Shown here piece after piece: positions 1 to 9,983 of a stretch of DNA of 58,452 nucleotides. A program made the position numbers and the translations under genes. How positions within the stretch are numbered: the first letter of the stretch is position 1; every line of letters begins with the position of its first letter. Source of the stretch: JACCXG01 sp963785755 (GTDB taxonomy: Bacteria > Acidobacteriota > Vicinamibacteria > Vicinamibacterales > 2-12-FULL-66-21). The notes under the pieces are model-generated. The model saw nothing but the letters and a program-made list of their open reading frames with translations, had not been told where the DNA came from and made no database searches. The stretch covers positions 1 through 58,452 of the forward strand of contig CAWAXG010000009.1 of the NCBI GenBank assembly GCA_963785755.1. The letters are read 5' to 3'.

Positions 1-1697
1 CCCGGTGCCGAGCCAGGCCACGGAACGATCCAAGCCACACGGTCCCGGCACCGTCTTCCGCGAACACTGGACCACGCGGAGGCACCAAAGGCGCATCGGT
101 CTCCGGATACTGATGAAAGCGGCCGGTCGAACGCTGCCAGCGCACGACCCGGCGGTCGTTCCCGAGGTGGGCACTCATCCAGACGTCGCCGCGGGAATCC
201 TCGAACGCCGGGGTGACACGGGCGACGGGCAGTCCGTTCGCGATCGAATAGACGGCCGTCGGCCTGGTGCGCGCGAGCTGCAGCCACGCTGTTCGATCGC
301 GGGGAATCGCAGCAACCCGTCCGGTGTGCCAACCCAGAAGTCGCCCTTGTGATCCTCGAGCACGTCGTAAGCGCGCGCCGAGTCCACCCGTCCTGGAATA
401 CTGAACCTCCCCGATGTGGAATCGCTCGCCGTCGAACTCGTCGAGCACCGGCCACCCTCCGCCGGCGCGCACCCGACCTGTTCGACCTTGCGAAATCGAC
501 GTCACGTAATCGTGCGTGAGTCCGTCCTGCTCCCTGAAGCTGGCGAAGCCGTTCCTCGTCGAGCTTGACGACCCCGCCGACGTCGGTGCAATCCAGACGG
601 TGCCCGCGCTGTCCTCCGCGACGGCGTTGATGACCTCGTTCGTCAGGCCATGTCGTTTCGAGTAGACACGGAACACCTCGCCGTCGAACTCGATCAGGCC
701 GCCGCTCGTGCCGATCCACACCCGGCCATCGGTGGCCTCCGACAGGCTGCGTAGAAGTGGGGCGATTGAACGAGCGTCTCCAACCGGCATGCTTCGCCAG
801 GCGACCGGGGAGGCTGATACCACGTAGAGCCGCACGACAGGGCGGGGTTGCGGTGGTTATCGACGGCGACGAACTCGGCGATGCTGGAGGCGCTGTGGGA
901 ACCACGAGGCTGAGCCCGTAGTCGTGGCCGATCCACACGCGACCCAGCCGATCGACGAGCAGATGGCGGACGTCCTCCGCAGCCGGGACCGTGTGTTCGC
1001 GAATAATCCGTCCGTCGGGGAGCCGCCGAAAGAGACCGGACGATGTGCCGATCCACAGCGCGCGGTCCGGGCCCTCGGCAAGCGCTTGCACCTGCCTGAA
1101 CGGGGATGGACTGTTCGGGAGATCCGGCTCGACGCGACGAAAACTCGGCTCCCGGAGAGGCTGCTCGAGCACGAAAAGGCCGGCTGAGGTCGCGATCCAG
1201 ATCCGGCCGGCGCGATCCTTCGTCATGGTGACGACATCGTTGGCTGCCGCGTCGCCACCGAGCGAGTACGTGGTCAGTGCAAGTGTCGGAGGACCCTCGC
1301 CAGGAGAGTTGACGGCATCCGGCGGGGCCGTGTCGACTTGAGGCGAGGGCTCGGAATCGGATCGCAGTCGGGCCAGTCCTCCGGGAGTGGCGACCCAGTA
1401 CACGCCAGGTCCGGCCTCGACGATCTCCTCCACCGACGGATGCGGAAGCCCGTGCTCGGGTCCGTAGTTGACGAACCGGCTGCCATCGAACCGGCTCAGT
1501 CCGTCGACGGTGCAAAACCAGAGAAAACCCCGCGAATCGGCAAGAACACAGCGGACGCGATCGTGGGCGAGTCCATCGGAAGCGGTGTAGGTGTGGAAGG
1601 GGACACGCTCGGCCTGTAGGGCAGCTGAACCGGACACTGCGATCGCGATCGCGGTACCGAGAATCCGGGCGAGCGTGCCGCGCTGGAACACGAGCAC
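1..1697 (-). CDS. Two-component-type beta-propeller sensor, N-terminal part, frameshifted and cut by the window edge
   Basis: Reading leftward from a GTG at 1697, the protein opens with a signal peptide (LARILGTAIAIAVSGSAALQA) and then runs through repeated blades with the Reg_prop pattern, e.g. DSRGFLWFCTVDGLSRFDGS, RAGRIWIATSAGLFVLEQP and ALWIGTSSGLFRRLPDG. Such propellers form the periplasmic sensing half of hybrid histidine kinases or diguanylate cyclases. The output domain would lie beyond position 1. The frame is lost near 760-790, where the next blade (DGRVWIGTSGGLIEFDGEVF) continues in another frame, and again near 570 and 300-390 (DHKGDFWVGTPDGLLRF). Propeller identity is seen in the sequence. 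The kinase or cyclase output is inference. The breaks may be sequencing indels. Confidence 0.7.
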   Translation of the reverse strand, partial: MLVFQRGTLARILGTAIAIAVSGSAALQAERVPFHTYTASDGLAHDRVRCVLADSRGFLWFCTVDGLSRFDGSRFVNYGPEHGLPHPSVEEIVEAGPGVYWVATPGGLARLRSDSEPSPQVDTAPPDAVNSPGEGPPTLALTTYSLGGDAAANDVVTMTKDRAGRIWIATSAGLFVLEQPLREPSFRRVEPDLPNSPSPFRQVQALAEGPDRALWIGTSSGLFRRLPDGRIIREHTVPAAEDVRHLLVDRLGRVWIGHDYGLSLVVPTAPPASPSSSPSITTATPPCRAALRGISLPGRLAKHAGWRRSFNRPTSTQPVGGHRWPGVDRHERRPDRVRRRGVPCLLETTWPDERGHQRRRGGQRGHRLDCTDVGGVVKLDEERLRQLQGAGRTHARLRDVDFARSNRSGARRRRVAGARRVRRRAIPHRGGSVFQDGWTRRALTTCSRITRATSGLAHRTGCCDSPRSNSVAAARAHQADGRLFDRERTARRPCHPGVRGFPRRRLDECPPRERPPGRALAAFDRPLSSVSGDRCAFGASAWSSVRGRRCRDRVAWIVPWPGSAP

Positions 1698-1901
1698 CGG
1701 GGTTGTATATCACGCGGTGAAGATCGCTGAGCGACGCATTCCAGCGGCTTCTGCATCCTCAATTCCCCTCCTGTCGCTCGCAAACCTACCTGATTAGGGG
1801 ATTGTCGGTTTCCGCGTCTGGTCACAATCTCCTGCCTGGCGGTCCAGCCAACCGCAGCCGAACGCCGTTCGTTTCCTTGATGTGAAGTTGCGGAGGGCCC
1901 G

Positions 1902-4029
1902 ATGGCGAGAGGAATATCGGATTCCACACCACGACCACTCCAGCCGACAATCAGCCCGCGTCCAGTCTGAACGTGCGAGCGAGGTGGACCACGGCCGTCG
2001 GCGCCGTCGTGCTGGCCGGGCTCGTGTTGGTTGCGGTCAGCGCGGATGGAGATCCGCCAAACACGGGAATGGCCGATCCGGTCGCGCTCATGAGCGCCTT
2101 CGACCGCTCTGCGGGCGGAGGCGAGAAGTGTCCTGGTCCTTTCGCTCTCCAACCTTCGGGGAGTGTCCAGCGAGGCGTTGAACGCCGGCGGGACGGTCAG
2201 CGTCGATCTCACGGCCGGCACAGTGGCATCCAAGGTGGGACTGCTGCCCGCGGACCAGACGTTCGACCTCTGGTTGAGTGACAACCGGCCAGGCCCGGTC
2301 ACACGACACTCGCCGAAACCGCGGATGTCTTGATGAGAGTCGGCCTACGGCGCGGCACCAGGAGCGCACATGCTCTCGGTGACGCTGGGACCTGCGGCCT
2401 TCACGAGCTTCTTCCCGGATCGGCCGTTCGTGGTGCGGTCGGGCCAAACCCTGTTGACGCATTCGTGCTCACGGGTGCCAGCACATTGTTCGATCGTCTC
2501 CGGCGCCGGCAGGTACGATTCGCGGATGACGCGAGTCGGCGCCCGGGTTCGATCCCGCGTCCACGGCGACCCGAGCGGCCAAGCTTCGCGAAACTTGTCG
2601 CCAAGGCCGCCAGCTCTTCCTGAAAGAGAAGTTCAATGGCAACGGCCGGACATGCGGGACGTGTCACGTGGAGAGCAACAACTTCACGATCGATCCGGAG
2701 CATCATCTCCACGTTGCCCCGCACCGATCCTCTCTTCGTGGCCGAGACCAATCCCGCATTGGCTGCTCTGAGAAGCCTGACCTGATGCGCAGGTTCGGAC
2801 TCATCCTCGTCAACGCGGACGGATTCGATCCGCCGAGAGGGTTCGTGCTCCGCAGCACGCAAAACATGCAGGCACTGGCCAACTCGACAACTCCCCAGGA
2901 TCCGAGCTTTGGCATCGACTTCAGCACCAACGGGAGGAATCCCAATCCACCCGAGCGCCTTGGCTGGGGCAACGACGGGCGCCACTCCGCGACTTCGCAC
3001 TCGTCGCGATCGCCCAGCACGCCCGCGAGACGATGAGCCGCACAGCGGGCACTCGACTTCCGCGTCCCGACGGACGAGGAATTGGACGCCCTGGTTGCGT
3101 ATCAGCTTCCGCTCGGCCGCCAGGAGGACTTCAATCTCCCATCGCTGGAGCTGAAAAGCAGCTCTGGCCACAAACGGCAAGGCGCTATTACCTGGACAGC
3201 GGGAACCTGTTCGAGCCGGGCCACAAGAACTGCAACGGCTGTCACTTCAACGCTGGTGGCACGGCCGGAATGTCGTTCAACCCGGCAACGCCGGGGTTTC
3301 CCGAAGTCGACGGCAGTCCACAGGGATTCAACATCGGTGCTGCGACAGGTGTGAACGACATCCCGCTGGCGTTGGCACTTGATCTGCCGCGCGATGGCGG
3401 CTTCGGACATACTCCTGACCGTCTTCGGTTCGTTCGGCAATACGGACGATCTCCCTCCGGCTTTCGGCCACTTCGAGCTCGAAGAGTTCAATAGCCCGCC
3501 AGTGGTGGAGTCGGCCGACACGGCCCCGTTTTTTCACAACCACACCGTGAAGGATCTCGAATCCGCGGTGGCGTTCTACGGCACACAGCCGTTCCAGACC
3601 AGCATCGGCGGCGCTGGCATTCCGGTAACCATCAGCGCCGACCCCGACAACCCCGAGGTTCAGGCGATCGCCGCGTTTCTGCGGGTGCTGAACGCACTGG
3701 AGAACATCCGCTCGTCCATCGATGTCGCTGAACGCGGACGGAAGATGACGAGAATCGAAGACATGCGCGAATTGGCCGGCCTGTCGCTCGCGGAAACGAT
3801 CGATGCGATGCAGGTCTTGTCACAAGGTGCACTGGCCGGAGGGATCGAACCTGCCCTGATGTCGGCTCGAGTCAGACTGCTGGCCGCCAGGCTCGAGCTG
3901 GAAGCGGCGCGGCATCTCCGGAGTCTGACCGCGATGGAAAAGCTTCTGGTTTCGGCGATACGACACCTCCGCGTGGCGCGGTCGGCCCTGGCCAATCCGG
4001 CTACACTGCCCCCTTCCTTCCGTAACTGA
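1902..4029 (+). CDS. Secreted two-haem cytochrome c family protein, frameshifted
   Basis: Two CxxCH haem sites are visible. CGTCH lies near 2655 in the context LFLKEKFNGNGRTCGTCHVE followed by NNFTIDPE, and CNGCH near 3237 follows LFEPGHKN. The N-terminus has a hydrophobic segment (AVGAVVLAGLVLVAVSA, from about 1985) and a roughly 200-residue domain ahead of the first haem. The C-terminal part is a helical tail (3400-4029). The first-haem context belongs to a secreted cytochrome c family of electron carriers or peroxidase-like proteins; its substrate is unknown. A Shine-Dalgarno-like GGAGGG precedes an ATG at 1902, but an in-frame GTG at 1973 is an alternative, so the start is uncertain. At least five frame changes occur (about 2110, 2300, 2500, 2760, 3150-3380), so no single frame encodes it. 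Confidence 0.7.
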
Positions 4030-4195
4030 CGTGGTTTGTCGAGGCGCTCTGTCCAAGGATCTGGTCCATAGTCGGCCCTACTCGGTATGACCAGCGCTGC
4101 CCCGCGCTGTGGCCTCCGCCGCGACGGGCATGGACCTCCGGCAATCACTAAAGACGGTGCGGACGGTTCCGCCGGTATACTCCTCGCTAACAGCC

Positions 4196-5128
4196 ATGAC
4201 ACACCGACGTCTGACCGCACGAATCTGCATATTGATGGTGCTGTGTTGCGCACCGTTGCCGGGACAGGAGCTTCAGGTCGAGCAGAAGGCTCGAGTCGAC
4301 GAAGCGATGCCGCGGAAGGCCCCGGCCAAGCCGAGGCAGCCGCGACGAATCCTCGTCACGAACCTGTCGATGCGGGACGGCAAACCCTTCCGGGGAAGCT
4401 CCTACGCCACCATCCCGGTGGGCAACTACGCCATCGAGCAGATGGGCAAGCTGACCGGCGCGTATGAGGCAGTCTTCAGCGACGACATCGAGATGTTCCG
4501 TCCGGCGAACCTCAAACAGTTCGACGCGATCTGCTTCAACAACTCGGTTGGCGTGCTGTTCGACGACGCGGAGCTGAGGAAGTCGCTGCTCGACTTCATC
4601 GAGAGCGGAAAGGGATTCATCGGCATTCACGACGCGATCGCCACGTTCGTGCAATACCCGAAATACGATCAGTGGCCCGAGTTCGGCCGCATGCTCGGGG
4701 GAACCGAGAACGGGGGACATCCCTGGAACGGCGAAGTGATGACGATGAGGGTCGAGGATCCGGGCAACCCGATCAACGCCGCGTTCGGGGGCAAGGACTT
4801 TCAGATCGCCGATCAGGCGTTTCAGCTCCAGGAACCCGTGCTGCGCGACCACCTGCACGTGCTGCTGAGCATCGACGCTGAGAAGACGCCCCTTCCGCCG
4901 AAGCGCCGGATTCTGCCGGTCCGCAAAGAGGACATGGACTTTCCCATGAGCTGGGTTCGGCGGCACGGAAAGGGTCGCGTGTTCTACACCGGCCTCGGGC
5001 ACAGTCCGCAGGTGTTCTGGAATGCGCCGCTGCTCCAACACCTGCTCGCAGGCATCCAATACGCGCTCGGCGATCTGCCGGCTGACGATGCCGCGGATGG
5101 CACCCGGCGGAAGGAAGCCGCTCGATAA
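4196..5128 (+). CDS. ThuA domain-containing secreted protein
   Basis: A 310-residue protein starting at ATG 4196, chosen over an upstream in-frame ATG at 4109 because it opens directly into a signal peptide (RLTARICILMVLCCAPLPGQ). The core is a ThuA-like, glutamine-amidotransferase-type fold: RRILVTNLSMRDG, then FDAICFNNSVG, FIESGKGFIGIHDAIATF, GHPWNGEV and near the end GRVFYTGLGHSPQVFW. ThuA proteins are linked to sugar (trehalose-like) utilisation and often sit with Gfo/Idh/MocA and DUF1080 genes, both found elsewhere in this window. The biochemical role of the family is poorly defined. A DinB-like gene follows after 5 nt and a methyltransferase after that, suggesting one transcript. Confidence 0.85.
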   Translation: MTHRRLTARICILMVLCCAPLPGQELQVEQKARVDEAMPRKAPAKPRQPRRILVTNLSMRDGKPFRGSSYATIPVGNYAIEQMGKLTGAYEAVFSDDIEMFRPANLKQFDAICFNNSVGVLFDDAELRKSLLDFIESGKGFIGIHDAIATFVQYPKYDQWPEFGRMLGGTENGGHPWNGEVMTMRVEDPGNPINAAFGGKDFQIADQAFQLQEPVLRDHLHVLLSIDAEKTPLPPKRRILPVRKEDMDFPMSWVRRHGKGRVFYTGLGHSPQVFWNAPLLQHLLAGIQYALGDLPADDAADGTRRKEAAR

Positions 5129-5133
5129 CGAGC

Positions 5134-5682
5134 ATGGACCACCGGCAATCAGAACACCTCGCGCGCGTACGTCGCCTGCGACAGTCGTTCGCCGAAGCCA
5201 ACGAACACCTGGTGAACCGTCTCCGCGCCGCTGCGGACAACGAGTCGGAGCGCGGCGATGGCGAGGCGTGGTCCGCGGCGCAGATCGGCTGGCACGTCGC
5301 GACCGTGAACACGCGCTTCGCGGCGCTCCTTGCCGGCGACGTTCCGGCGGCGAAACCGCTCGACCCCGGCTTCGTCGAACGCCCCTGGAGCGAAGTTGCT
5401 GCCGCCATTCCGCCGAAGCTGCAGGCCGCCGCCGCCGCGCAACCCCGCGGGCCGGTCACGCGCCACGACGCGATCGCGGCGCTCGAAGCCAGCGCCGTGA
5501 CGATGGCCCGAGCGTTCGACACCCTGACACCGGAGCGCGGAGTGGGCGTTGGCGTCACCAACCCCGTGGTCGGCACGATCAACATCTATCAAGTGGGCGA
5601 ATGGGCCGTCGCTCACGTCTGGCGGCACGACGCCCAGGCCGAGCGCGCGCTGGCCCACGCCGGTGGGAAGGGAGCGTCCTGA
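5134..5682 (+). CDS. DinB-like four-helix protein
   Basis: A 182-residue soluble protein with no signal peptide. The features typical of DinB/YfiT-like bundles are visible: a first metal-ligand region in WSAAQIGWHVATVNTRF and a second in VGEWAVAHVWRHDAQAERAL, with His residues placed to bind a divalent metal. Members act as thiol-dependent transferases or damage-inducible proteins of unknown substrate; nothing here fixes the reaction. It starts 5 nt after the ThuA stop, and the methyltransferase start follows 34 nt after its stop, consistent with co-transcription. A second DinB-family gene lies at 42739-43233. Confidence 0.75.
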   Translation: MDHRQSEHLARVRRLRQSFAEANEHLVNRLRAAADNESERGDGEAWSAAQIGWHVATVNTRFAALLAGDVPAAKPLDPGFVERPWSEVAAAIPPKLQAAAAAQPRGPVTRHDAIAALEASAVTMARAFDTLTPERGVGVGVTNPVVGTINIYQVGEWAVAHVWRHDAQAERALAHAGGKGAS

Positions 5683-5716
5683 TTTCCATCCCGCACGCGC
5701 GCGTCCACTGCTGCGT

Positions 5717-6436
5717 ATGACCGTTCGGATGACGGCCGATCTCGAGCGGGAAGCGGAACGCGCGCGCCAGCGCGCGGCGCAAATCGACGGATGGCTGAGC
5801 GACGCGCAGGGCCGCGCCCTCTTCCAGGCCGCGGCCGCCTCCACCGGCCGTGGCGCGATCGTCGAGATCGGATCGTGGAAGGGGCGATCGACCACGTGGC
5901 TCGCGTCCGGCGCGCGCCTCGCCGGCCGCCGCGTCTACGCGATCGATCCGCACAGTCTCTCCCGTGAGGATCCCGAAGCCGACACCCTGGACGAGTTCCT
6001 TGCCAACCTTGCCCGCGGCGGCCTGACCGACGTCGTCGATCCGTTGATCATGAGGTCCGACGAGGCGGCGGCGCGTATCGCCGGACCGATCGAGCTGCTC
6101 TTCATCGACGGCGACCATTCGTACGAAGCCGTGCGGCGCGATGCGGAGCTGTGGCTGCCGCGCGTGATGGAGGGCGGTACCGTGATGTTCCACGATGTCG
6201 CCACGGCCGCCTACACCGGTCCCCGCCGGGTCGTCCGGCAGATGGTGTGCCGGAATCCGCATTTCCATCGGATCGGCCGGGTGGGTTCGATGATGGTGGC
6301 GCGCCGAACGGTACGGCGCAGCCCCGGTGCGGCGCTGTGGGGAACCACGGCCGGCATCCTGCTGTATCTCTACGATGGCAAGCGCGCGCTGCGGCAGCTG
6401 CGCAGATGGCCCGGGACGCGATCGGGCTCCCGGTGA
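5717..6436 (+). CDS. Class I SAM-dependent methyltransferase (Methyltransf_24 type)
   Basis: A 239-residue protein from ATG 5717. Motif I is IVEIGSWKGRSTTWLA near residues 45-60, and the acidic motif that would contact the SAM ribose is YAIDPHS. IELLFIDGDHSYEAVRRDAE matches the later core strand of Methyltransf_24 enzymes, followed by GGTVMFHDV. These enzymes are often found with glycosyltransferases or surface-polymer genes and methylate sugars or small molecules; the substrate here is not shown. A longer in-frame reading upstream to 5549 overlaps the DinB gene and is not favoured. It is the last gene of the plus-strand run and converges on the hydrolase at 6474. Confidence 0.85.
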   Translation: MTVRMTADLEREAERARQRAAQIDGWLSDAQGRALFQAAAASTGRGAIVEIGSWKGRSTTWLASGARLAGRRVYAIDPHSLSREDPEADTLDEFLANLARGGLTDVVDPLIMRSDEAAARIAGPIELLFIDGDHSYEAVRRDAELWLPRVMEGGTVMFHDVATAAYTGPRRVVRQMVCRNPHFHRIGRVGSMMVARRTVRRSPGAALWGTTAGILLYLYDGKRALRQLRRWPGTRSGSR

Positions 6437-6473
6437 GCGACTCGCGCAAAAGCTGTAGAGGGTTCCGCCGGCT

Positions 6474-7403
6474 TCAGTCCACCGTTTTCTTCAGCCACTG
6501 CAGCATTCTCGCGCGCAGTTCGTCGTCCAGCGCGGATTGGTGTCCCGTGTCGGCCCAGATGACTTCCCGCGGCTCCTTCGCCAGCTTCAGGAGTGGCGCG
6601 ACCGACGCGTCCTTGACGTGATCCATGTCGTGGAGCCCGTTGATTGCCAGGATCGGGCGCGGGCTGATCCGGCCGATGTAATTGGCGTTGCAGGCCGCGG
6701 GCAGGTGCTCGCGTTCGAGCGCATCGAAATGAGCGCCGTACAGCAGCGCCACCGAGCGCAACCGACGGTCGACCGCCCCGGCAATGGTCCCGACGATCGC
6801 GCCGCGACTGAACCCGATGAGCACGATGCGGGTCGGATCGGCTTTCTGCTCCCGCACGAGAACGTCGACCGCGCGGCCGACATCTTTCACGGTCTGCGTC
6901 ACCCAGGCCAGGTAGGAAGACGGCTGGTTGTACAGCCGCTCGTGTTTCTCCTGCTCGGTGTAGGTCGTCAGCAGATCGGTGCGGCGCTCGCCGAAATACA
7001 GCATGTCGATCGCCAGGACGTTCCAGCCGGCTCGGGCGAGGAACTGCGCGTTCAATTGCACGTTCGGCGAATCCTTTCCACGGGCGACTCCGCCGTGCAA
7101 CAGAATCGCCGATGGCGTGCTGGCGCGTGCGTCCTGCGGCCGGTAGAGGCGCGCGTAGACCTGCACGCCGGGGGTGCTGTCGAAGATCAACCGCTCGTTC
7201 CGGATTCCAGGCACCGAGCCGTCGGTGTCGAGAACCCGCAAGTTGAACGGCAGCTGGGCATCGTAACGAAAGAAATCCAGATAGGTGCGATAGGTTCCGT
7301 CATCAACGGGCCGCGACAGCCAGCGATCTGCCGGAGGGCTCGGTGGGTGCGTCGGCTGGAGGACCGGAAATAGCAGCAGAGCTGCCAGTAGTCGCAGGCT
7401 CAT
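6474..7403 (-). CDS. Secreted alpha/beta hydrolase (dienelactone hydrolase-like)
   Basis: A 309-residue protein with an N-terminal signal (MSLRLLAALLLFPVLQPTHP). A good Shine-Dalgarno (AGGAG) precedes the ATG at 7403. Oxyanion-side motif SAILLHGGVARG, nucleophile elbow VLIGFSRGAIVG (Ser), acid INGLHDMDH and His in WADTGHQSALDD form a complete catalytic triad. The reaction is likely ester or peptide hydrolysis in the periplasm; the substrate is unknown. It follows the kinase/FGE gene by 18 nt on the same strand, so the two are almost certainly co-expressed. The same pair of activities is fused in one polypeptide at 31045-33962, which suggests a functional link. Confidence 0.85.
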   Translation of the reverse strand: MSLRLLAALLLFPVLQPTHPPSPPADRWLSRPVDDGTYRTYLDFFRYDAQLPFNLRVLDTDGSVPGIRNERLIFDSTPGVQVYARLYRPQDARASTPSAILLHGGVARGKDSPNVQLNAQFLARAGWNVLAIDMLYFGERRTDLLTTYTEQEKHERLYNQPSSYLAWVTQTVKDVGRAVDVLVREQKADPTRIVLIGFSRGAIVGTIAGAVDRRLRSVALLYGAHFDALEREHLPAACNANYIGRISPRPILAINGLHDMDHVKDASVAPLLKLAKEPREVIWADTGHQSALDDELRARMLQWLKKTVD

Positions 7404-7421
7404 TCCTGAATCTCCTGCCGA

Positions 7422-9533
7422 TCAGGGCGACGGCGCAGCCCGGCGCACCAGACGGAAGCCGATCGATTCGTTCGCGAACGTCGCGTCGAACAGTTCGGCG
7501 TGAGAGGGTTCGAACATATAGGACGGATCCTGCCACGAGCCGCCGACGACGCGGTGACTCGTGGTCCCGACGACCGCGTCGCGCAGCCACTCTCGCACGT
7601 TCCCCGCCATGTCGTAACAGCCGAACGGACTCATGCCCGTGGGTCTTGCTCCCACCGGCGCCGTTCCAATCAGGCTGAAGTTCGCCCGGACGTCAGCGCC
7701 GTTGACATCGTCGCCCCACGGGAACGGACCGCTCCCGTCGCCGAGCGCGGCGCGCCACCACTCGCTCCACGACGGCAGTTCCATCCCGGCGAAGCGTGCA
7801 TACGCGGCCGCTTCCTGCCACGTGACGCCAACCACGGGATGATCGGCCTTCCCGTCGGGATGCGTGCCGCCGGACCAGAAGCGCGGTCCGGCTACGCCGG
7901 TGCGGTCGACGAATTTCGCAACGACGGTGCTCCACGGCATGGCTTGACCGTTCATATCGATGATCTCGGGCCAGTAGCGGGCATCGCGATAGCCCCCTGC
8001 ACTGACGAACCTGAGGAACTCCGCGTTTGTGACTTCGCGACGGCCGATGAGGAACTCTTCAAGGCTGCCCGCCGGTGGAACGGATACTCGTCCGGAGGGG
8101 ACGAGCGCAAATCCGGCCGGCGCACTGGCATCTGAAAGCGGCCGGGCAACTCGGACGGTTTCGCCCGCCCTCACCCGCAGGAAGGATTCGGCAGGCGCAG
8201 AGGATTTCCGATCGAGCCGAAGGACGTACTCTCCCGCGACCAGCGGAACGTCCGCCAGCGGCGTGCTCCCGATGCGCCGGAACGACAGCGGTTGATCCGG
8301 CGCGCCGCTCGCGAGACGAGCCACACTCGCCTCCGCGCCGGCAGGCGGACTGTCCACCGTCACCTGGCCGATGACAAATGCCATGCTTTCGCGCACCGGT
8401 GCAGCGGAGAGGTCGAGGTTCTGTGCCTTTACGATCGCGTGCACTTCATCTGTGGCACCCGTTGCGGCCAGGGCTCGAAGCTTCGCGATATCCACGATCG
8501 CCGCGCCGGCACTCCCGGCAGGAGAGGCCGACCGGGTTCTCCATCCCCAGGCGGCGGCGGCCGCGAGCGCCAGCAACACGAGCGCCGCACCGACGCGGCC
8601 CGGGCGCGGCATTGTGATGGATTGCGAGACCGCCTGCGGGTGCGATTGCTGGTGCTCGAGGCGGCGTTTGAGGTCGAGAAGAGCGACGCTCAGGTCCGAC
8701 GCCGTTGCGTAGCGTGCGGACCGGTCCTTTTCGAACAGCCTGGTCACGATCGTGCTCAGATCCGCCGGCGTATCGCGGTTCACATCGTGCAGAGGACGGG
8801 GCGTCCTGTGCAGGATGGCGTCGAAAATCGCCGCCGCCGTGCCGCCCATGAAAGGCTGCTTTCCGGACAGCATTTCGTAGAGGACGATGCCGAGAGAGAA
8901 GAGATCGCTGCGGCCGTCGATCTCCTCGCCGAGGGCCTGCTCTGGCGACATGTAGGCGATCGTCCCGACTGCGAGGCCTGGGCGTGTCAGGTGCACGGCC
9001 TCGGCGGGGGTGGAACTGGTCACGTCGGCGGCGCCGACGTCGTACCTGCTGCTACTGGCGAGCTTGGCGATGCCGAAGTCGAGGATCTTCGCCTCGCCCC
9101 GTGCGGTCACGAAGATGTTCGCGGGCTTCAGGTCGCGGTGAACGATACCTTTCTCATGCGCCGCCGCCAAGGCATCGGCGAGCTGAACGGCGATGTCAAT
9201 CACCTGCGTGGCGGGCATCACGCTGCGCGCGATCCGATGCTTCAACGTCTCGCCTTCGAGGCGCTCCATCACGATGAAGGGCTGACCTTCGGGGGACTTG
9301 GTCCAGCCGATGTCGTGCACCGTGCAGATGTGGGGGTGGTTGAGCGCGGACGCCGCGCGCGCCTCGCGTTCGAAGCGTTCGAGCGCCTCCTGATCGCGCA
9401 CCAGGTCTTCGGGCAGGAACTTCAGAGCAACGAGCCGGCCAAGCCGCAGATCCTGGGCCTCGTACACGACACCCATCCCGCCACCTCCGAGGTGCTGCGT
9501 GATCCGATAATGTGAAATCGTTTCGCCCAGCAT
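7422..9533 (-). CDS. Ser/Thr protein kinase with C-terminal FGE/SUMF1-like domain
   Basis: A 703-residue, uninterrupted protein. The kinase domain occupies about residues 9-270: P-loop GGGGMGVVY, Lys38 in VALKF, catalytic loop HRDLKPANI and DFGIAKL. A transmembrane helix (VGAALVLLALAAAAAWGW, about 313-332) puts the rest outside the membrane. A PEGA-like stretch (VDSPPAGAEASV, then GSTPLADVPLVAGEYVLRL) leads into an FGE-sulfatase-type domain from about residue 490 (GRREVTNAEFLRFV, GVTWQEAAAYARFAGMELPS, CYDMAGNVREW). Where true formylglycine-generating enzymes carry the catalytic cysteines, this domain reads GGSWQDPSYMFEP, so FGE chemistry is unlikely. The architecture matches the fused protein at 31045 and the truncated one at 38697. 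Its hydrolase partner is the next gene. Confidence 0.9.
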   Translation of the reverse strand: MLGETISHYRITQHLGGGGMGVVYEAQDLRLGRLVALKFLPEDLVRDQEALERFEREARAASALNHPHICTVHDIGWTKSPEGQPFIVMERLEGETLKHRIARSVMPATQVIDIAVQLADALAAAHEKGIVHRDLKPANIFVTARGEAKILDFGIAKLASSSRYDVGAADVTSSTPAEAVHLTRPGLAVGTIAYMSPEQALGEEIDGRSDLFSLGIVLYEMLSGKQPFMGGTAAAIFDAILHRTPRPLHDVNRDTPADLSTIVTRLFEKDRSARYATASDLSVALLDLKRRLEHQQSHPQAVSQSITMPRPGRVGAALVLLALAAAAAWGWRTRSASPAGSAGAAIVDIAKLRALAATGATDEVHAIVKAQNLDLSAAPVRESMAFVIGQVTVDSPPAGAEASVARLASGAPDQPLSFRRIGSTPLADVPLVAGEYVLRLDRKSSAPAESFLRVRAGETVRVARPLSDASAPAGFALVPSGRVSVPPAGSLEEFLIGRREVTNAEFLRFVSAGGYRDARYWPEIIDMNGQAMPWSTVVAKFVDRTGVAGPRFWSGGTHPDGKADHPVVGVTWQEAAAYARFAGMELPSWSEWWRAALGDGSGPFPWGDDVNGADVRANFSLIGTAPVGARPTGMSPFGCYDMAGNVREWLRDAVVGTTSHRVVGGSWQDPSYMFEPSHAELFDATFANESIGFRLVRRAAPSP

Positions 9534-9843
9534 CGGTAGTGGCGCTCATCCCCTCAGCGGGCCTAATTGTATCCTCCGACGTTCGCCGGGCGGCTGTTGA
9601 AGCGATCCGCCCGTCCTACAGTTAGGAAGATGTGACCCGCCAGTAGGGCAATATTCGGCGACACTGACCTGTCTTGTCACACAGGCTGGGTCGAGTGATC
9701 TGGTGAACGTTCTATCTGTTCCAAAGCCCGACGGTGTCGGGAACTTCGTGGAGTCGACTGCATGGACGTTCGCCAAGACCTCCGCCGCGACGTGGCGCAA
9801 CAAATAAATGCTGACAGCTTGCTCGAATCAGCAGCGAAGTAGC

Positions 9844-9939
9844 CAGCAGCACCCGGCCGGAGGCCGGCTCTTCGCGTGGGGGTGGGGCCCCACGCGAGCT
9901 CGCGGGGTGGGGCCCCGCGAGCAATAGAGAAATGCTGAC
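9844..9939 (+). repeat. Palindromic GC-rich repeat, copy 1
   Basis: Starts with CAGCAGCACCCGGCCGGAGG, continues through a stem built on GCGTGGGGGTGGGGCCCC, and ends in AATAGAGAAATGCTGAC. The central stem is doubled here (two GTGGGGCCCC palindromes), making this copy longer than the roughly 70-bp unit seen at 11112-11182. Confidence 0.75.
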
Positions 9940-9983
9940 GATTGCAACGAATCCGCTCTGTGCTGGGTAGAGGCGTTCTGTCT

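Noticed and set aside
7422..9533. Kinase-linked FGE domain as the maturase of the two sulfatases
   Set aside because: The catalytic cysteine loop is absent in both copies; kept only as a pseudo-FGE hypothesis.
9550..9800. Possible transposase fragment on the minus strand
   Set aside because: No DDE or other transposase motif; the reading frame has no family match that I can support.
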